From Gonapodya sp. JEL0774 (taxonomy: Eukaryota; Monoblepharomycota; Monoblepharidomycetes; Monoblepharidales; Gonapodyaceae): a stretch of 64,000 nt of DNA. The stretch lies in the NCBI GenBank assembly GCA_027604505.1, contig JADIIX010000029.1, forward strand, positions 62,001-126,000. Direction: 5' to 3'. The notes under the pieces are model-generated. The model ran no database searches. It saw nothing but the letters and a program-made list of their open reading frames with translations, and was not told the origin of the DNA. Positions 35,697-47,921 of the stretch are shown here, in pieces; the stretch's first letter is position 1, and the number at the start of each line of letters is the position of its first letter. A program made the position numbers and the translations under genes.

Positions 35697-38600
35697 ATGC
35701 GATCTGTCGGACACGCTCGCCAGCGACAGCAACAGCGACAGGGCACGACAATCGGCGTTTCCCGAGTCCGTGTGTCGAATCATCTGCTGCGCGTGTTTGC
35801 CACGTTGGTCGTGGGTTGTGCGGTGTTTTTCGCGAGTGGACTGGCAGGACCAGCAGTCTCGACGTGGACAGGCAAACTCGGAGGCAACAAGGACAAAACG
35901 ATGGGCACTCCGGCGGGAGGAACAAGTGGAGGAGGGTATGGGTGGACGCAGCAGGGTGGGAGTGTTGGGGTGTGGACGGGAGTCAAGGTTGCTGTTGCGA
36001 CGGTGTTGGTTGTGGTGACCGTGTGTGTTGTGGCCCCAGCGTTTGCAGGGACAGGAGGAGGAGGAGTTGGAGAAGGAGGAGAGAGACGGCGGAAGCGGAG
36101 GAAGGGGGAAGGACGGGGGACGCGGGAGATGCGGGTTGGGACGAGAGCGGGGAGGGGAAGTGGTGTCGACATTGGTAGGTGTTGTGGAGGGAAGAGCGGA
36201 GACACGCAGACTGAACACAGACACGCACACTCGGCAGAAGTGTATTACCCTGCTGGACTGGTCAACGTGGCAAACAGTGAGTGAGAGGGGGTGTGCTGTG
36301 GTCTCTGCTCCCTCTGCGCACTGACTTCCTTGTCTGTCCTCTGTCGCCACTGTTTCCGCACTGCCCTCTTCCCCTCTTTCCCTCTTCCCCTCTTCCCCTC
36401 TTCCCCTCTTGCCATCTTCCCCTCTTCCCTTCCGCTCTTTCCCCCCCTCGCCGCAGGCGCGGGCCGCCGCCGGCCGGGGCCCGCGGGGGGCGGCCGCCGC
36501 CGCCCAAACTCAGATTCGCAAGGCACTCAATCGCTCTCGCTGCCCGCTCTCATCTCAATCTCACCAACACCAACCGCCTCCCTCTCCCGCTCCCAAACTC
36601 TCTCAACTTTCAGTCCGATCTCTCCTCAATGCCCGTCACCCTCGCCCTCTTGCAACTTCTCATCGGTAGGTTCTCCCCCCCCTTCTCCTAGTCTCCCTCC
36701 ATCCTGCCCCTGTTCTTCACTCACTCCCCCGTCTCTATCGCCCCCGTGCGTCCCATCTAGACCTCAACTCCCCCTCCTCCTCCCCAACCTCTTTCCGCCC
36801 CACATCCTTCATCCGCGCCGTCATGGAAGCCGCAGACAGGCCCTACTCGTCTTCCCCTTCCCCTTCTTCCCACTCCACGACAGACTCATCCGCCCCGGGC
36901 TGGTCCTCTTGGACGTCTGGTCTCGCCGCATTCGCACTCAGTTCGTCGGGCCAGGCAGGCAGAAACTCTGGCGGCGACAGGTGGGCAGGATGGGAACAAC
37001 AGGTGGGTGGGTGGGGTTCCTTGAGCGCGCTCGTACACGAGTACTCCGGCGCTAGATGGGAGTTCCAGTTTGCCCAGTCCCGCCAGTCCGAGCTGGCAGT
37101 GTGGTGGTGTGGCTGTGCTGGTCGGAGTGACCACTCCCATCCCCGCGACCTTGTTAACCACCGTCCCCATCCTACATCCTACCATCCCCCCTTTATCCCC
37201 TTCCCCATTTCCCCATTAGGACGCCCACGAGCTCTTCTCCCTCCTCTCGACCCACCTCATCCTCGAACACGACCGGTGCCTCGACCCGTCCGCACCGTGC
37301 GGGGGGTGCTGTCGCGCGGGACCCGCGGGTGGGAGCGTGCAGGGTGGGGTGGGCGTCGGGGTCGGCGTGGGGGGTGTGGTGGAGGAACAGCGGGAAGGGA
37401 AGGACGACAAGGGACGGGAACAACGGGAACAACGGGACCAGCGCGACGCACAGGCACAGGCACCCGTATGGGTGTGGCCCGAGCTCAAGAACCCCCTCGT
37501 GGGGTGGGTCGGTTCGCGGGTCGTGTGTGGGGAGTGTGGGTACAAGGTGGGTTGGGTTGTGAGGCGGTGATGGGGCGTGAAAGGAAGGGAAGGGAAGGGA
37601 AGGAAAGGAAAGAGAACGGTGGTTTGGGTTGGGTTGTGGGGTTCTTGTACGAGCACAACGGTGTGGAGGCGTCCTACCGTGGCCGTCCTTGTTCATCCAC
37701 CACCTCCCGGCCCCACCACCAAAATCAAACCCTAAACATGTCCCCATGAAACTCTAAACACTGACATTCCAACACGCCTCATCGTACCCCGTTCCCTCCC
37801 CTGCCCCTCCTACTCCCCCCAGACCCCCCTCCGCCACACCCCTTCCACGTCCCTCTCTCTCCCCCCCCTAGGCACCCTCGCCCGCTCCCTTGGTGCATTC
37901 TCGGCCCCCGAACTCATCGAGGGGGTGGTGTGTCCGCGGTGTACGGTGGCAAGAGCCGTGGAGGGGGTGGGGAGGGAGGTGGCGGGTTTTGCGGTGAAGG
38001 TGAAAGGGGACAAGACAGTGGAAACGGGAACGGGGTCAAAGGCCCCGCGTGTTGGACCGGCCTCGTGGATGGGGAAGACGGTCAGGGAGGTGGTGGGGTG
38101 GCCACAGGCGGGGGAGGGTCCAGGTAGGGGTGAAGGAGGTGAGCGGGACCAAGAGGAGGTCGACGTGGACGGAGACGCGAACGATGGCCGGGGGGAGGAC
38201 CCTCCCTCCACCAGCTCCCCGGGCGAGGCCGAGGCCATCACCCCGGTGCTCTCCACACACACACGCCGCCACCACCTGGCCGTGCTCGATCGGGTTCTGG
38301 ACGCTCCGTGCGACCAGGAGGGGAGTAAAAACCTGCCCACCGTGGACGACCTGGCCGAGGCCATTGGCGCGCTGGGCATGTCCTGTGCCGTGCCCGTGCC
38401 CGTGCCCCTACCACACCGGCTTCCCTCGTCCCCCCCACCACTCCGGCTCGCACTCCACCTCCTGCACCTCCACCACCACCTGACCTTCCTCGCTTTGCTC
38501 ACCTCGCCCACCCTGGACCTCGACTCGCTCCTCGACACCCCGCCGTACCCCGTCACCCGGGCAGACCTGGACATGTACCGGTACAGCCCCCGGGCCGCGA

Positions 38601-39970
38601 CGAAGCGTATGGAGACGGAACGGTGGCCCGGGTGTTTGGCGGTGCATGTGCAGCGGTCGTTGGTGATGGGGGCGAGGGGAATGGGGATGGGGATGGGCAG
38701 GGCGGTCAAGGATGGGAGGGTGGTGGGCGGCTTGGGAGAGACCATCGAGGTGCCGGTGGGGGGGGAGGTGGTCGGCGGGGCCCGTGGCGGGAAACCCGGC
38801 GCGAGGGCCCGGTACAGGTTGCAAGCCGTGCTGACACACCGGGGCGGACACGAGTCGGGGCATTTCGTGGCGTACAGGAGGGTGCCGCCCGGGGGTTATG
38901 GGGCGGGGAACAAGGGGTGGGCTGAGTTGAAGGGGGACGTGGAGAGGGCCGTGAAGGGGGATGCGGAGGCGGGGAGGAAGGTGATGGAGTGGGTGGGGGA
39001 GGGGTGGGGTGGTGGGGTGGTGGAGAGGGCTACAGTGGGGGTGGGGGATGTGAAGGATGGACAAGAGGGGGAGGTGGAGGCAGAGGCACAAGAGGTTTTT
39101 CCCCCCGTAGGACTCAAGTGTGACGGTGTACAGGGCGGTGAGGGCGGTGAAGGTGGTGATGAATGCAGGCCAACCTGCGACACCACGGCGGATTCGGACT
39201 CGGTCGTGGGGCGGGACACGATGGACAATGGTGAGCTTGAACGTGAACGTGGGCAGGGGCCCAATTACCGGGTGGGTGGAGGAAAGGAGGAGATTGAGAG
39301 CCGACGGGGTGGAGGCGGAGCAGCCAGGCGGTCGGGGTCTGCGGGGTCAGACGGCTCGGGCGAGTCCGAGGGGACCTTGAGGTCTACGTCTGGGGCGACT
39401 AACGGGGACGCGTCGCATGGACCTATCGAGCATCTGAGCGGGAACGAGGGGGATGGACACGGACCTGGACCTGGAGGCCGGCAGGGACGGGGACGGGCGC
39501 GGGGAATCGCGCACGCGGGGACCGACGGGGTGGTAAAGGGGGACCATGGGGACCATGGGGACCGGGACAGGCCCGACGACGGGGACGGGACCGGCGACGG
39601 GGATTCACTGGCCACGACGTCGGACGAAGGGACAATGGGACATTCGATGCATGCGGAGGGGGAGAACGGTGTGGCATCGCAAACGATGCACATCAACGGT
39701 CCGCACAAGGGCGACGGGAGCCCGATCACGCCGGCTGCTAGTGCTCCCATTCCAAAAACCCGCGTACCATCGACGAAACCGGTGCGGCCACCACCACGAC
39801 GACCCCCGCGTCCCCGCACCGCCAAACCCACACCATATCTGTTCTCGGAGCCCGATCGATGGTTTCGCATCTCAGACGACTCGGTGTCGGTCGTGGAGGA
39901 CCCCGAAGTGGTGTATAGGATGGCCAGCGGGGAGGTGTACATGGTGTTTTACGAACGGGTGGACCGGTAG
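35697..39970 (+). CDS. USP30-like membrane-anchored ubiquitin-specific protease; catalytic Cys exon not resolvable
   Basis: USP30 and yeast Ubp16 are deubiquitinases of the mitochondrial outer membrane. Exon 1 (35697-36276) encodes two hydrophobic segments (VFATLVVGCAVFFASGLAGP; VAVATVLVVVTVCVVAPAFA), a basic RRRKRRKGEGRG stretch and YYPAGLVNVAN, matching the GLVNxGN that precedes the catalytic Cys. Exon 2, ending 36665, has PVTLALLQLLI. Exons 36761-37002, 37220-37546 and 37823-39970 are clean: WEQQ|DAHELFSLLSTHLI joins perfectly, VVCGECGYK and GVVCPRC form the zinc CxxC pairs, DMYRYSP follows, HRGGHESGHFVAYRR carries the catalytic His, and WFRISDDSV then MVFYERVDR end the domain. A large Gly/Asp/Glu-rich insert (39000-39800) splits the last two motifs. 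Between 36277 and 36665 no splice choice restores frame or a C-F-x-N-S box (see findings). Extremely GC-rich and strand-asymmetric. Confidence 0.8.
36363..36450 (+). repeat. Pyrimidine CCTCTTCC-type microsatellite
   Basis: This is a run of near-tandem CTCTTCCC units on the plus strand, inside what should be the first intron of the USP30-like gene, just before a CGCCGCAG acceptor-like string and a GC-only block (36456-36510). It may serve as an extended polypyrimidine tract. Confidence 0.85.
37579..37615 (+). repeat. Purine GGGAA microsatellite in intron
   Basis: Tandem GGGAA/GGAAA units lie in the intron between 37547 and 37822 of the USP30-like gene. No function is suggested. Confidence 0.85.
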
Positions 39971-40696
39971 GACGGGGAAACGGAACCCTGTGTTGTTGAC
40001 ATTGGAACTGCACGCACGCTAGAGTGGGGATGGGGGTGTTTGGTCGTGTGGATGTACATATTAGACGAGCAATCGAGGTGCAAGCGCGTGGTATGTTAAG
40101 TGTGTGAGCCGTTGTTGTTGCTATATGAAGTTATTAGTTCTAGCTTCGACCGGAATAAGAAGAGAATTATGAATCAGCGCGAGTGATGCTGATGTTCTAT
40201 ACTTGTGGATCATCCACGTTTTGGTGGTACGTCATGTTACGCACCACTGGTGAATGTTGGAGCCTGAAAGATATTTAGTAAAAAATATGGCAATCTTCCG
40301 AAGCACGCTGCATCGAGAGATAGAGAACAACCAAATGTTACTGACACCGCTTGTTGCTCATTTTTTCCAGAAATCAGTGTATCTCCGTGCACCTTCAGAT
40401 ATGAGCAATAGTACAATTGGTTGGCAAAGTAGACTTGGGCGTACATTCACTCGAGTGATGACAACAAAACTTCGCACTGATTTTCCATAATGCGTGGTGT
40501 GCATGTCTATTTCTACCCATAGACAATGCTCAGTCAGAACCCCATTCACCGATTCCTTGTTCCAAGACGTGATCCGCTGCGTCCAGGTTGCCCGAACAGT
40601 ACATTCAGTAGGCATGTGGGAAATGGCGGCGAACTTGTAACTCGGCTTGGGTATAAATACAAAACCTTCCCATCAGCTCTCTCAATCCGCTCTCAA
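39971..40696. other. Intergenic, convergent gene ends
   Basis: This is AT-rich sequence between the USP30-like stop and the stop of paralogue B. A sharp drop in GC compared with the USP30 gene marks the boundary. No gene is visible. Confidence 0.5.
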
Positions 40697-43563
40697 TCAT
40701 ATGTCGAGACCAATGGGGGCACGGTTGCGCGCGACAAGCTGCGGGAAAGTCCGTTTCACCATTTCGGACGCTGTGGAAATATGAAACGGGAAACATGTCA
40801 TATTGCTGCAAACGATTGTGACTACTTGTTAAGATACGGATCAACTCACCCCATACTCCCTCCGCCACAGCCCTGCTCAACCAGCCGCCCACTTCCCTTC
40901 CGCATAACTCCCCAACTCCGTCCCTGGAGTCCTTCACGACATACACTAGTCGCATTTCGCCACCACCTCTGGGATCTGCTGGGACCAAGTCAGGTGGGGG
41001 GCATACACAAGCCCATTCAGTGACGATGCCACGAGTGGAGAGAGGGAGGATAAAGGAGGAGCGAAAAACAGTTGGGGTGAGGGAAGGAAGCTTGCGAGGT
41101 AAGTTGGAAAGAGCAAGTTGGGCAAGAGGACGGGTATTGAAGAATATGGTCTGGTAGGGAGAAGAGATAAATTTTACCAGAATTGCGTCAAAAGGTTGGG
41201 GTCGATAGGTTCAGAGACTTGAGTGCCCAAATCTGCTATCCAGGGATGCACTTACAAAGCTGCAGAAGGTTTCTCCCTCTAAAGCCATTCGTGAGCTTGA
41301 AAGCCTTGGGGCATACGTCACACTCAATTCAGATCCCTTGGTGTCAGGCATTTCCGTCTGTAAGGAACGCAAACGAGACGACTCGCATTCAACAACCCCA
41401 CAATTTTGAACAATGTCAGCAACACAAGTTAAGTGAACGCACCTGCTTATAGCCCCAAGCCCTCTGTCCTGCCCACTCAGGTTTCCCAAACATACCCATA
41501 ACCAGTTCCGTCTTATCGGCTGTTCCATGTCGCCATTCCAGGGGAAACGTATACTCCCTCGCTCCGCCTCCTACACTCGGCGCCCGCACGTTGAAATAAT
41601 CCACCGAGCTAGTCGTAGATGTGGATGGTTGACGGGTAGGGGGTTCGACGTGGGAAGAGCGAGTGAATTGAGGTGACTCGTGGGGTGAGGAAGCGGTGCG
41701 GAGATGGGTTGGGAGATGGCTATGATGGCCATCGTTCGGGGACCCTGCTCGAGATCGCGGGTCATCGCGAGCTGGGCTAGCGGCCCTACTCGACGTGTGC
41801 TGAGACTGGTGGCCTGAGTTGTCAGCACCAAATGTGTCACTCCGCACGCGCATGAGAGAGCTGTTCCGGGCGCCGGATCTACGTGCAAGATGGACGGTAT
41901 GCGTCGCCATCTGTCCGGAAAGAGGAACTTCCTCAACCAATGATATGTCTCCTGCGTTCCATATACCTCCTTCCGCAGGCGCTACACCTGTCACAGAGTC
42001 AGTTGTATACGCAGAGCTCACGGCCCGATATAGTGGTGAGGAGCCGGTGATGGTTCCTGGCCCTGAGGAGGACATGGACGTACGAGGAGGTGAGGGAGAG
42101 TCGGCGGAGAGGGACTGAGGGTCCTGAGGTTGGGAGTAAGCAGTACTTGTTGCCTGGCCCTCCCCCCAGGCTCCGGCAGATCCAACGTTCGAATTCCCTG
42201 AGTTAAGTCTGTTACCGCCAGGTTCATATCGCTGCTGTTCGAGCTGTTGCACGTGCTCGTGCTGCTGCATTTCCACGATGCGTGCTCTGAGTCCCTCCAG
42301 AGCACGATGAGCTTTCGCGGGATGGTCGGGGTCCCAATCACGCTCCTGCGATGGGTTCGGAGTTTGAGGTGTTTGTGATGTCGCCGCTTGTCCTGGATCG
42401 CGAGGAGCGCTCGTGGATTGGGCATAGGCTGATGACATGTCGGGGAGGAATATGTTACCCGGACGGGAAGTAAATGGTCGAGGATCGGGCGAAGGAACTT
42501 GGGACTGATTGTGATGCTTGTTAGGTTGAGGCGGAGACGAAAGGTTTGCCGTGTTGAGGCGGGATAGAGCCCTGTGGAGCAACTGTGCGGGACCGTGATG
42601 ATTTCCAGAGAATGGAGGAGGTGCCCCACCTGATATAGATGTCGCTGGGGTGGAAGGTGTTGTAGAGGAGGTTGACGTTCCAAAGGATGTCTCTGAATGG
42701 GAGCGAGCAACGCTGGGTGAACGAGAAAAGGATGGCTGTTGCTGATCGGACTTGTGCGGGGCACGCGAAGGCGATGGTGCTACGGAAGGGGCAGAAAGTT
42801 GAAGCTGCGTCAAGGCTGCCGCCGCAGCAGCTGATACAGAATATGACGATAAAGGTGTGTATGGAATTGGGCGGTGGTGGGAAGGTTGCCGTGGTTGCGA
42901 CGAAGGCTGTGTCTGAGTATGCGTTGCGGGTGACGTAGTTGGGGATAAAGTCGGAGGAGGTACAAATGATGGTGTGGGAGCGATGGATCCTGGCTGAAAA
43001 TTTTGAGCTGCAAGGACAGCACGGGATGTACCAGATGCTGGGACGGCAGTTCCTCCATTGGCTGCATTGTCGACAGCCTTGGCGCGTGCATCCGCTGCGG
43101 CGCGCATTTTCGCCATGAATTCGTCTGTGATGAGGCGGTGGGAATTGCGAATGTCGGGCTGGAAATTCAGATTTGAAAGAATGATATCAGCATTTCCGCA
43201 CCATCGGGATCGTGGCGAGGAAAGATGGTCTCATTGGTGAAGGATCTGTGAATCTTCGAAACGCACCTGCCTCAGCTCAACAGAGATTACGATATACTGT
43301 TGGCCGGATTCCCAGAGCAGGGACAAGTCATCGTCGTCATCGATGTGAACACCTTTTCCCTGCATGACACCCTTCTCGGGATTCTCCACCCATCGAAGGG
43401 TGAGCACCGCCCTTCTTCCAGCGGTATCGAGCATTGGCACCTTGACGCACAGCAGATGGACCAACTCTGCAAATGAGTTTGGTCTGAGTTCGCTGCGAAT
43501 CACAATCAAGGATGACCCGATGGACGATCCGACCCAGTGGACGATCCGCAGTCGTGTGAGCAT
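40697..43563 (-). CDS. Paralogue B of the PB1 / SWGYK / FDSRP family
   Basis: The ATG at 43561-43563 is chosen because MLTRLRIVHW aligns with MGLKKLRIEYW of the other members. An upstream GTG-started frame is ignored. The PB1-like exon (43563-43267) is a single exon; the intron found after EYWxG in A, C, D and F is absent. VHIDDDDDLSLLWESGQQ is the acidic half. Exon 2 begins PDIRNSHRLITDEFMAKM and is a 500-residue Ser/Pro/Gln-rich linker with a coiled segment near ALEGLRARIVEMQQHEHVQQ. It ends with REYTFPLEW and MFGKPEWAGQRAWGYKQ. Then come SVTYAPRLSSSRM, an exon with FFNTRPLAQLA and TEWACVCPPPDL, and GGEMRLVYVVKDSRDG, ending GVWG. The final short exon reads ASEMVKRTFPQLVARNR and stops at 40697. 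It has the longest linker of the six, and divergent basic and acidic PB1 residues. Confidence 0.82.
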
Positions 43564-45388
43564 CGTTGCTGGCGTTTTGCAATTCTCGATCTTCCTTTGG
43601 CGATTTTCTTGCGCTCGATAAAGTACAGTGGTCACAATCGCTGGCGGATTGAGGACTCACGTGGCGACGTTTGAGGTTGGAATCCTCCGTCACCTCCATG
43701 ACATCGCGCACTTGAAATGCGTAATGCATGGTTCATCCACCATAATCAGATTACCATATCGAATTAGGCGTTTATTTTGGGGTAAGCAAACTGGGCTGCG
43801 TGCTTCCGATGTCAACGGTGCACAGAGCGATCTCCAGTTTAGTCAAATCGCTAGGGTATTGCATTATCTGGGATTGGGGGTCGGATAATGGCTGAGAGTG
43901 ATATTAGTTATTGAATGTACAGATGTGGCGTTCAAACAAAGTACATACAGGATGGGGAGAACTACAGATATTCTCATAAATTTAACAGCTCACCAGATTT
44001 CCACGTACACTAATCAAGCTGCTTTCTGTTTATTCCCGGAAAATCAATGAGAATTTGATCTGGCGGGGGATTTCCAGGAGGGACCTTCCAGTGTGTCCTG
44101 ACACCATCCCGCGATTGCAAAACCTCGAGGACCAAAATAGATCCGATTACGTTTACAAATGCGGCAAGATTCCAAGTAAGTGTGTATATGTGCACTCACA
44201 ATGCGGAGATCCATTACCGCACGTGCGTAGACTACGGGGGAAAAATGGCGGAAAATTCCGTGTAGTGTATGTATTTTGTATGTCAAGTTTGGGGCCAGCT
44301 GGGTTGAGGCCTGCCGATTAGAAGACTGTAGAAAGCCAGGTTTGGAACCTACTCGGTCGTTTTCATGCCAATCGCCGTGCCTTCCGCGTTGGTTTAACCT
44401 TCACCGACCGAATTCGCTGAAGGTTAAAGTGGGCTAGCTGGCGGGTTTGAGTTATTCGCAATTACAGCCGAATTGAGAGCCCCCTTTGTCTTTTTGATGG
44501 CAGATGAGAGAGATTCCATTGGAGGTTTGTGATAAATGTCGGTGTTTGAACTGTCTCGAGGGTTGTATTCGAATGCCAGATGGAAATGACGTCAGTGTTT
44601 CCACTTCACCCGGGCACACCAAGAAAATATGTCTCGAAAACAAGCAATTTCTGTTGGGTATCGCAGCGCAGCGGCTTGGGGTGCTGTGGACGGTGCTCGA
44701 TGCAATGGTGGTGGAACGCGGTGCGAGCGCAGAATACGCTGAGTGTGCAGTACGAGGGTGGACATTATGTAAAGAGAGAAATCTATATTGTACTCGGGAG
44801 CGAACATCACTACATGTAATTACAGAGGGAACGGTGTCCAGCCTGTGACCAGTCCTGCCGACCACCGACGTACCAAGAAGGACCACCTGCGCGTGCAATT
44901 CTAACGAATTTCTGTTTCTTTCTTTTTTCTTCCTTTTTTTTGGAGCGGTCCGCTTGTTACTGTTGTTATTTGTTTTGCCTTCACTGCAAAGTCCAGGCTC
45001 CATACAATTCTTGGCGCGGAACCCAATTTCTTTGCTAAAGTCTTGCCCGCCAGCTTCATGCGATCCACCCTCAACATTCCATTCGCGATTGCCCGTACGT
45101 TCCGGTGTGGTGCGAGGAGATAAAATCGGAGTGAATCGGGCTACGTACATACCTCGTTTCAATGTTTTGCCGGTAGTTGTACCTGAGTGAGCCTGGAATT
45201 TGAATTTGTTTGTCTCCTTTTCTCACTCGCTCCACATATTCCAGACTAGACCTTTGCGTCAGTAAACTCACCGATAAGCGTCATATCAAGTTTGCATCGT
45301 ACATCGTCCGCACAACATCGCTGCACTGGACGATTTCTCTCGGTATAACAATCCTCAGTAATCCGCACCTGCTCACCCCAAATCTTTA
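43564..45388. other. Shared upstream region of paralogues B and C
   Basis: B and C are divergently transcribed, so this 1.8 kb should carry both promoters. One 114-codon ATG frame (44504-44848, +) has a Cys cluster (CDKCRCLNCLEGC) but no recognisable fold and no close neighbour exon; I do not call it. No other feature is visible. Confidence 0.45.
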
Positions 45389-47205
45389 ATGGGACTGAAG
45401 AAGATACGCATCGAGTACTGGGAAGGTGAGCATCCGGTTTGAGTCCCGCTCCATGTCGCAAGTGGGCTAGGAGAATCCAGTGCTGTGCTCACGATGACCC
45501 TTCTTCTTCGCCGCCGATATATCTTCGCATCCAGGGATCAAAATCATGGTTTTCCGAGCCGAGAAACTCCCATCCACGTACGAAGAGTTCGCCTATATGA
45601 TATGCACCAAGATACCAGCGGTGCGGGCCGCGGCAGAGCAATTCGTGCTGCGTTTGAAGTGGAGGGAACCCGAGTCTGTACAGAATGTACATCTCGACGA
45701 CGACGACGATTTGGCGGTTCTTTTTGAAAGTGGAGACACTGCTGTTGTTCTTGTGGAGCTCGAAGAGGTAAGATCGGTTCCTTGGAGGGGGAGCATGAAG
45801 TCTGTCCCGCACGTTCGACCACGTGTCTACTTCTCCCTTTGGCGTTGTCTTCATAAGGTTACCGAGGACTCCGCGGACCAACTGTGGTCTAAAGAACGAC
45901 TCGCATCGTTCCGTGAAAGCCTAAACACCAGCCTAAACACGAGCCAACAACAGTTCAACGAGAAAGAACTTCCTCCCAAACCTGTTAACCCGCCCAGCCT
46001 ACCTAGAATTCCACAGATTGAAATAGCAGCGCCCCCTGGCTTCTCACCCGACGGAACCGTCGTCAGTTTTCGTAGTCATGAGGGCTCTCCACTCGCGCAA
46101 GTAACTCCTTTGGGTTGGAAGTCAAGAGTCCAGGTCTAACAGGATATAATGCTTTGCATCGGAAATAATCTGTAAACAGTTTGAGACCTACGTACTCCTC
46201 CTTCTCCGAGCCGACCGCACCGAAAGTTTCCTTTTCCGAGTCCAGTCTGAAAGCTTACTCTGCTTACTCTGAAGGATCCAACGGATCCATCGATCGGCAA
46301 CAACTGACCGTGAAAGATCGACTCGCAAACCTCATATCCGATCCTTCCATGGAAGAGTCGCGATCAACATGGAGTGGAGATCACGAAGTTGTGTCCATGG
46401 TTATTGCGAGACGGGAGTTCAAGTTTTACTTGGATTGGAAGAGCTCTGCCTCATCAAGCAATGCAGAGTTGATGGGTGTGCTGGGTAAACCCCTCTGGAT
46501 CGGACAGCGGTCATGGGGCTATAAAAAGGTAAGTACCTCTTTCCATCAAGTATGAAGTGAGGTGATCGTGATATCCTGCCTCTTGTAACAGCTTGAAACC
46601 AATCGAGAGGATATGTCAATCACCTATCACGCACGGAAAAGCAGCCTTCGAGAGAGATTCCAAAGAGACACCGAGTACGTTTTTGTAAGTTGAGACTCTC
46701 TTTCGAATTTGCAGATCGTCGGAATTCATCTGTTGACCAAGGAATGCCCTACTACAGACAATCTTATTCGACGATGCTAGTGTTTTCCGATCAGCCACGG
46801 AGAAGTACGCGGACAAAATCGATACCCTCACGCACGAGGATTTCCGACCTTTCTTTGTAACACCGATATCTGTCATCCATGATAACGGCAATGATCGAGT
46901 TCCCATAAACACCGATTGGGTGTGCATCCAGCCACCGGTGGAACTAGTTGTGGAGAACCCAAAAGCAGGTGGCCAATACCACTGCATTTACGTTGTCAAA
47001 GACTCTCGAACGGCGTCGCTCAGCTCAAGTTGTCGATCGCGTCTGCACCGGTGGTTGAAAGCTCAGATTCTTGCCGGTTCTTGGGGTGAGTTGTGCTTTT
47101 GGCATAATTCATGACAATTCATTATGTCATTGATCTCGGCAAATGCATGAATATCTCTTTGCAGCGGCAGATTCGAGGAACGGGGGCGCATGGTCGGTTG
47201 GTTGA
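45389..47205 (+). CDS. Paralogue C of the PB1 / SWGYK / FDSRP family
   Basis: Exon 1 (45389-45425, 37 bp) encodes MGLKKIRIEYWEG and exon 2 (45535-45767, 233 bp) the rest of the PB1-like domain with VHLDDDDDLAVLFES and VELEE. Both lengths are identical in A and F. Exon 3 starts VTEDSADQLW and is a short linker. After an intron near 46132-46180 the linker continues. Then come REFKFYLDW, VLGKPLWIGQRSWGYKK, MSITYHARKSSLRERF and DTEYVF. The next exon has TILFDDASVFRSA, NTDWVCIQPPVEL and NPKAGGQYHCIYVVKDSR, with WLKAQILAGSW. The last exon is AADSRNGGAWSVG (stop 47203-47205). D lies 0.7 kb downstream on the same strand and is the closest relative. This is the most compact member, so it is the best template for defining the family. 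Confidence 0.85.
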
Positions 47206-47382
47206 GACGTCAGCTGTGAGATGAAAAGCTTATCACATACTAGTACAGCTGTTTTTTTACCTTAAATTTATGTGAAATGTATTGGCAGCACTAATGAGAA
47301 GAAGGGCCAGAGTGACAGCTGAGTGTAGCCAGGAGGTGGGTCCCCCTCTGCTTGATCGCGGGACAATAGCCGGGACAAGTGA

Positions 47383-47880
47383 TTACTGTTCTCGAATCTG
47401 TACGCGTACACTTGAAGACGCTTTTTTCAGCAGAATGACTCGCTCTTGGGTCTCTACCAATGTATTCAAGGAACCGTCGGCGCCAAGACGAAACTTCCGT
47501 TTTCGGGCCGCCTTGCGGATTTTGGAGTATTCAATTGTTATTGGGAAGTTCCGCATTTGTTCGAGTGATTTATAGTGGTGAAGTACATGACGACTATACA
47601 CCCAGGACAATATTGCTAGCCATTCGTTGTCATCAGAAAAAGGCGTGGGAGACCTGCGAAACACTTCAGGTGCCCACCACAGCTGGGAAACAAACCTCCG
47701 GCCAAACGACGCCCTTGACGTGGAACCAAACTCATCCAGCAGGATCGATTGTTCTTCACTGACCAAGATACTCGGGAAAACTTTTCTGAAAACCACTTGT
47801 GTTGTGCGTTCACCGACGCGTATCGGCCACAACCTCTGTGTTCTGCGTTTGTCTGAATATTTGTCCTCGTGGTTCGGGTG
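47383..47880 (-). pseudogene. Orphan open frame between paralogues C and D
   Basis: On the minus strand a 165-codon open frame without an early ATG encodes a protein-like, mixed-composition sequence (for example RKVFPSILVSEEQSILLDEF, WLAILSWVYSRHVLHHYKSL, FPITIEYSKIRKAARKRKFR) ending REQ at 47383. Upstream it meets a stop, and further upstream lies the start of paralogue D on the other strand, so there is no room for earlier exons. It may be a gene remnant or a chance frame. I recognise no family. Confidence 0.25.
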
Positions 47881-47921
47881 GTTTCACAGCTTCTTCTGGA
47901 TCCAATACTGTCATCACCATA

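Noticed and set aside
35496-36350. 284-codon minus-strand frame opposite the USP30-like exon 1
   Set aside because: It is a shadow frame produced by GC-rich, strand-biased coding sequence; the plus-strand frame carries membrane segments and the USP motif.
44504-44848. 114-codon plus-strand ATG frame with a Cys cluster
   Set aside because: It is isolated, has no recognisable fold or neighbouring exons, and its composition is consistent with chance.
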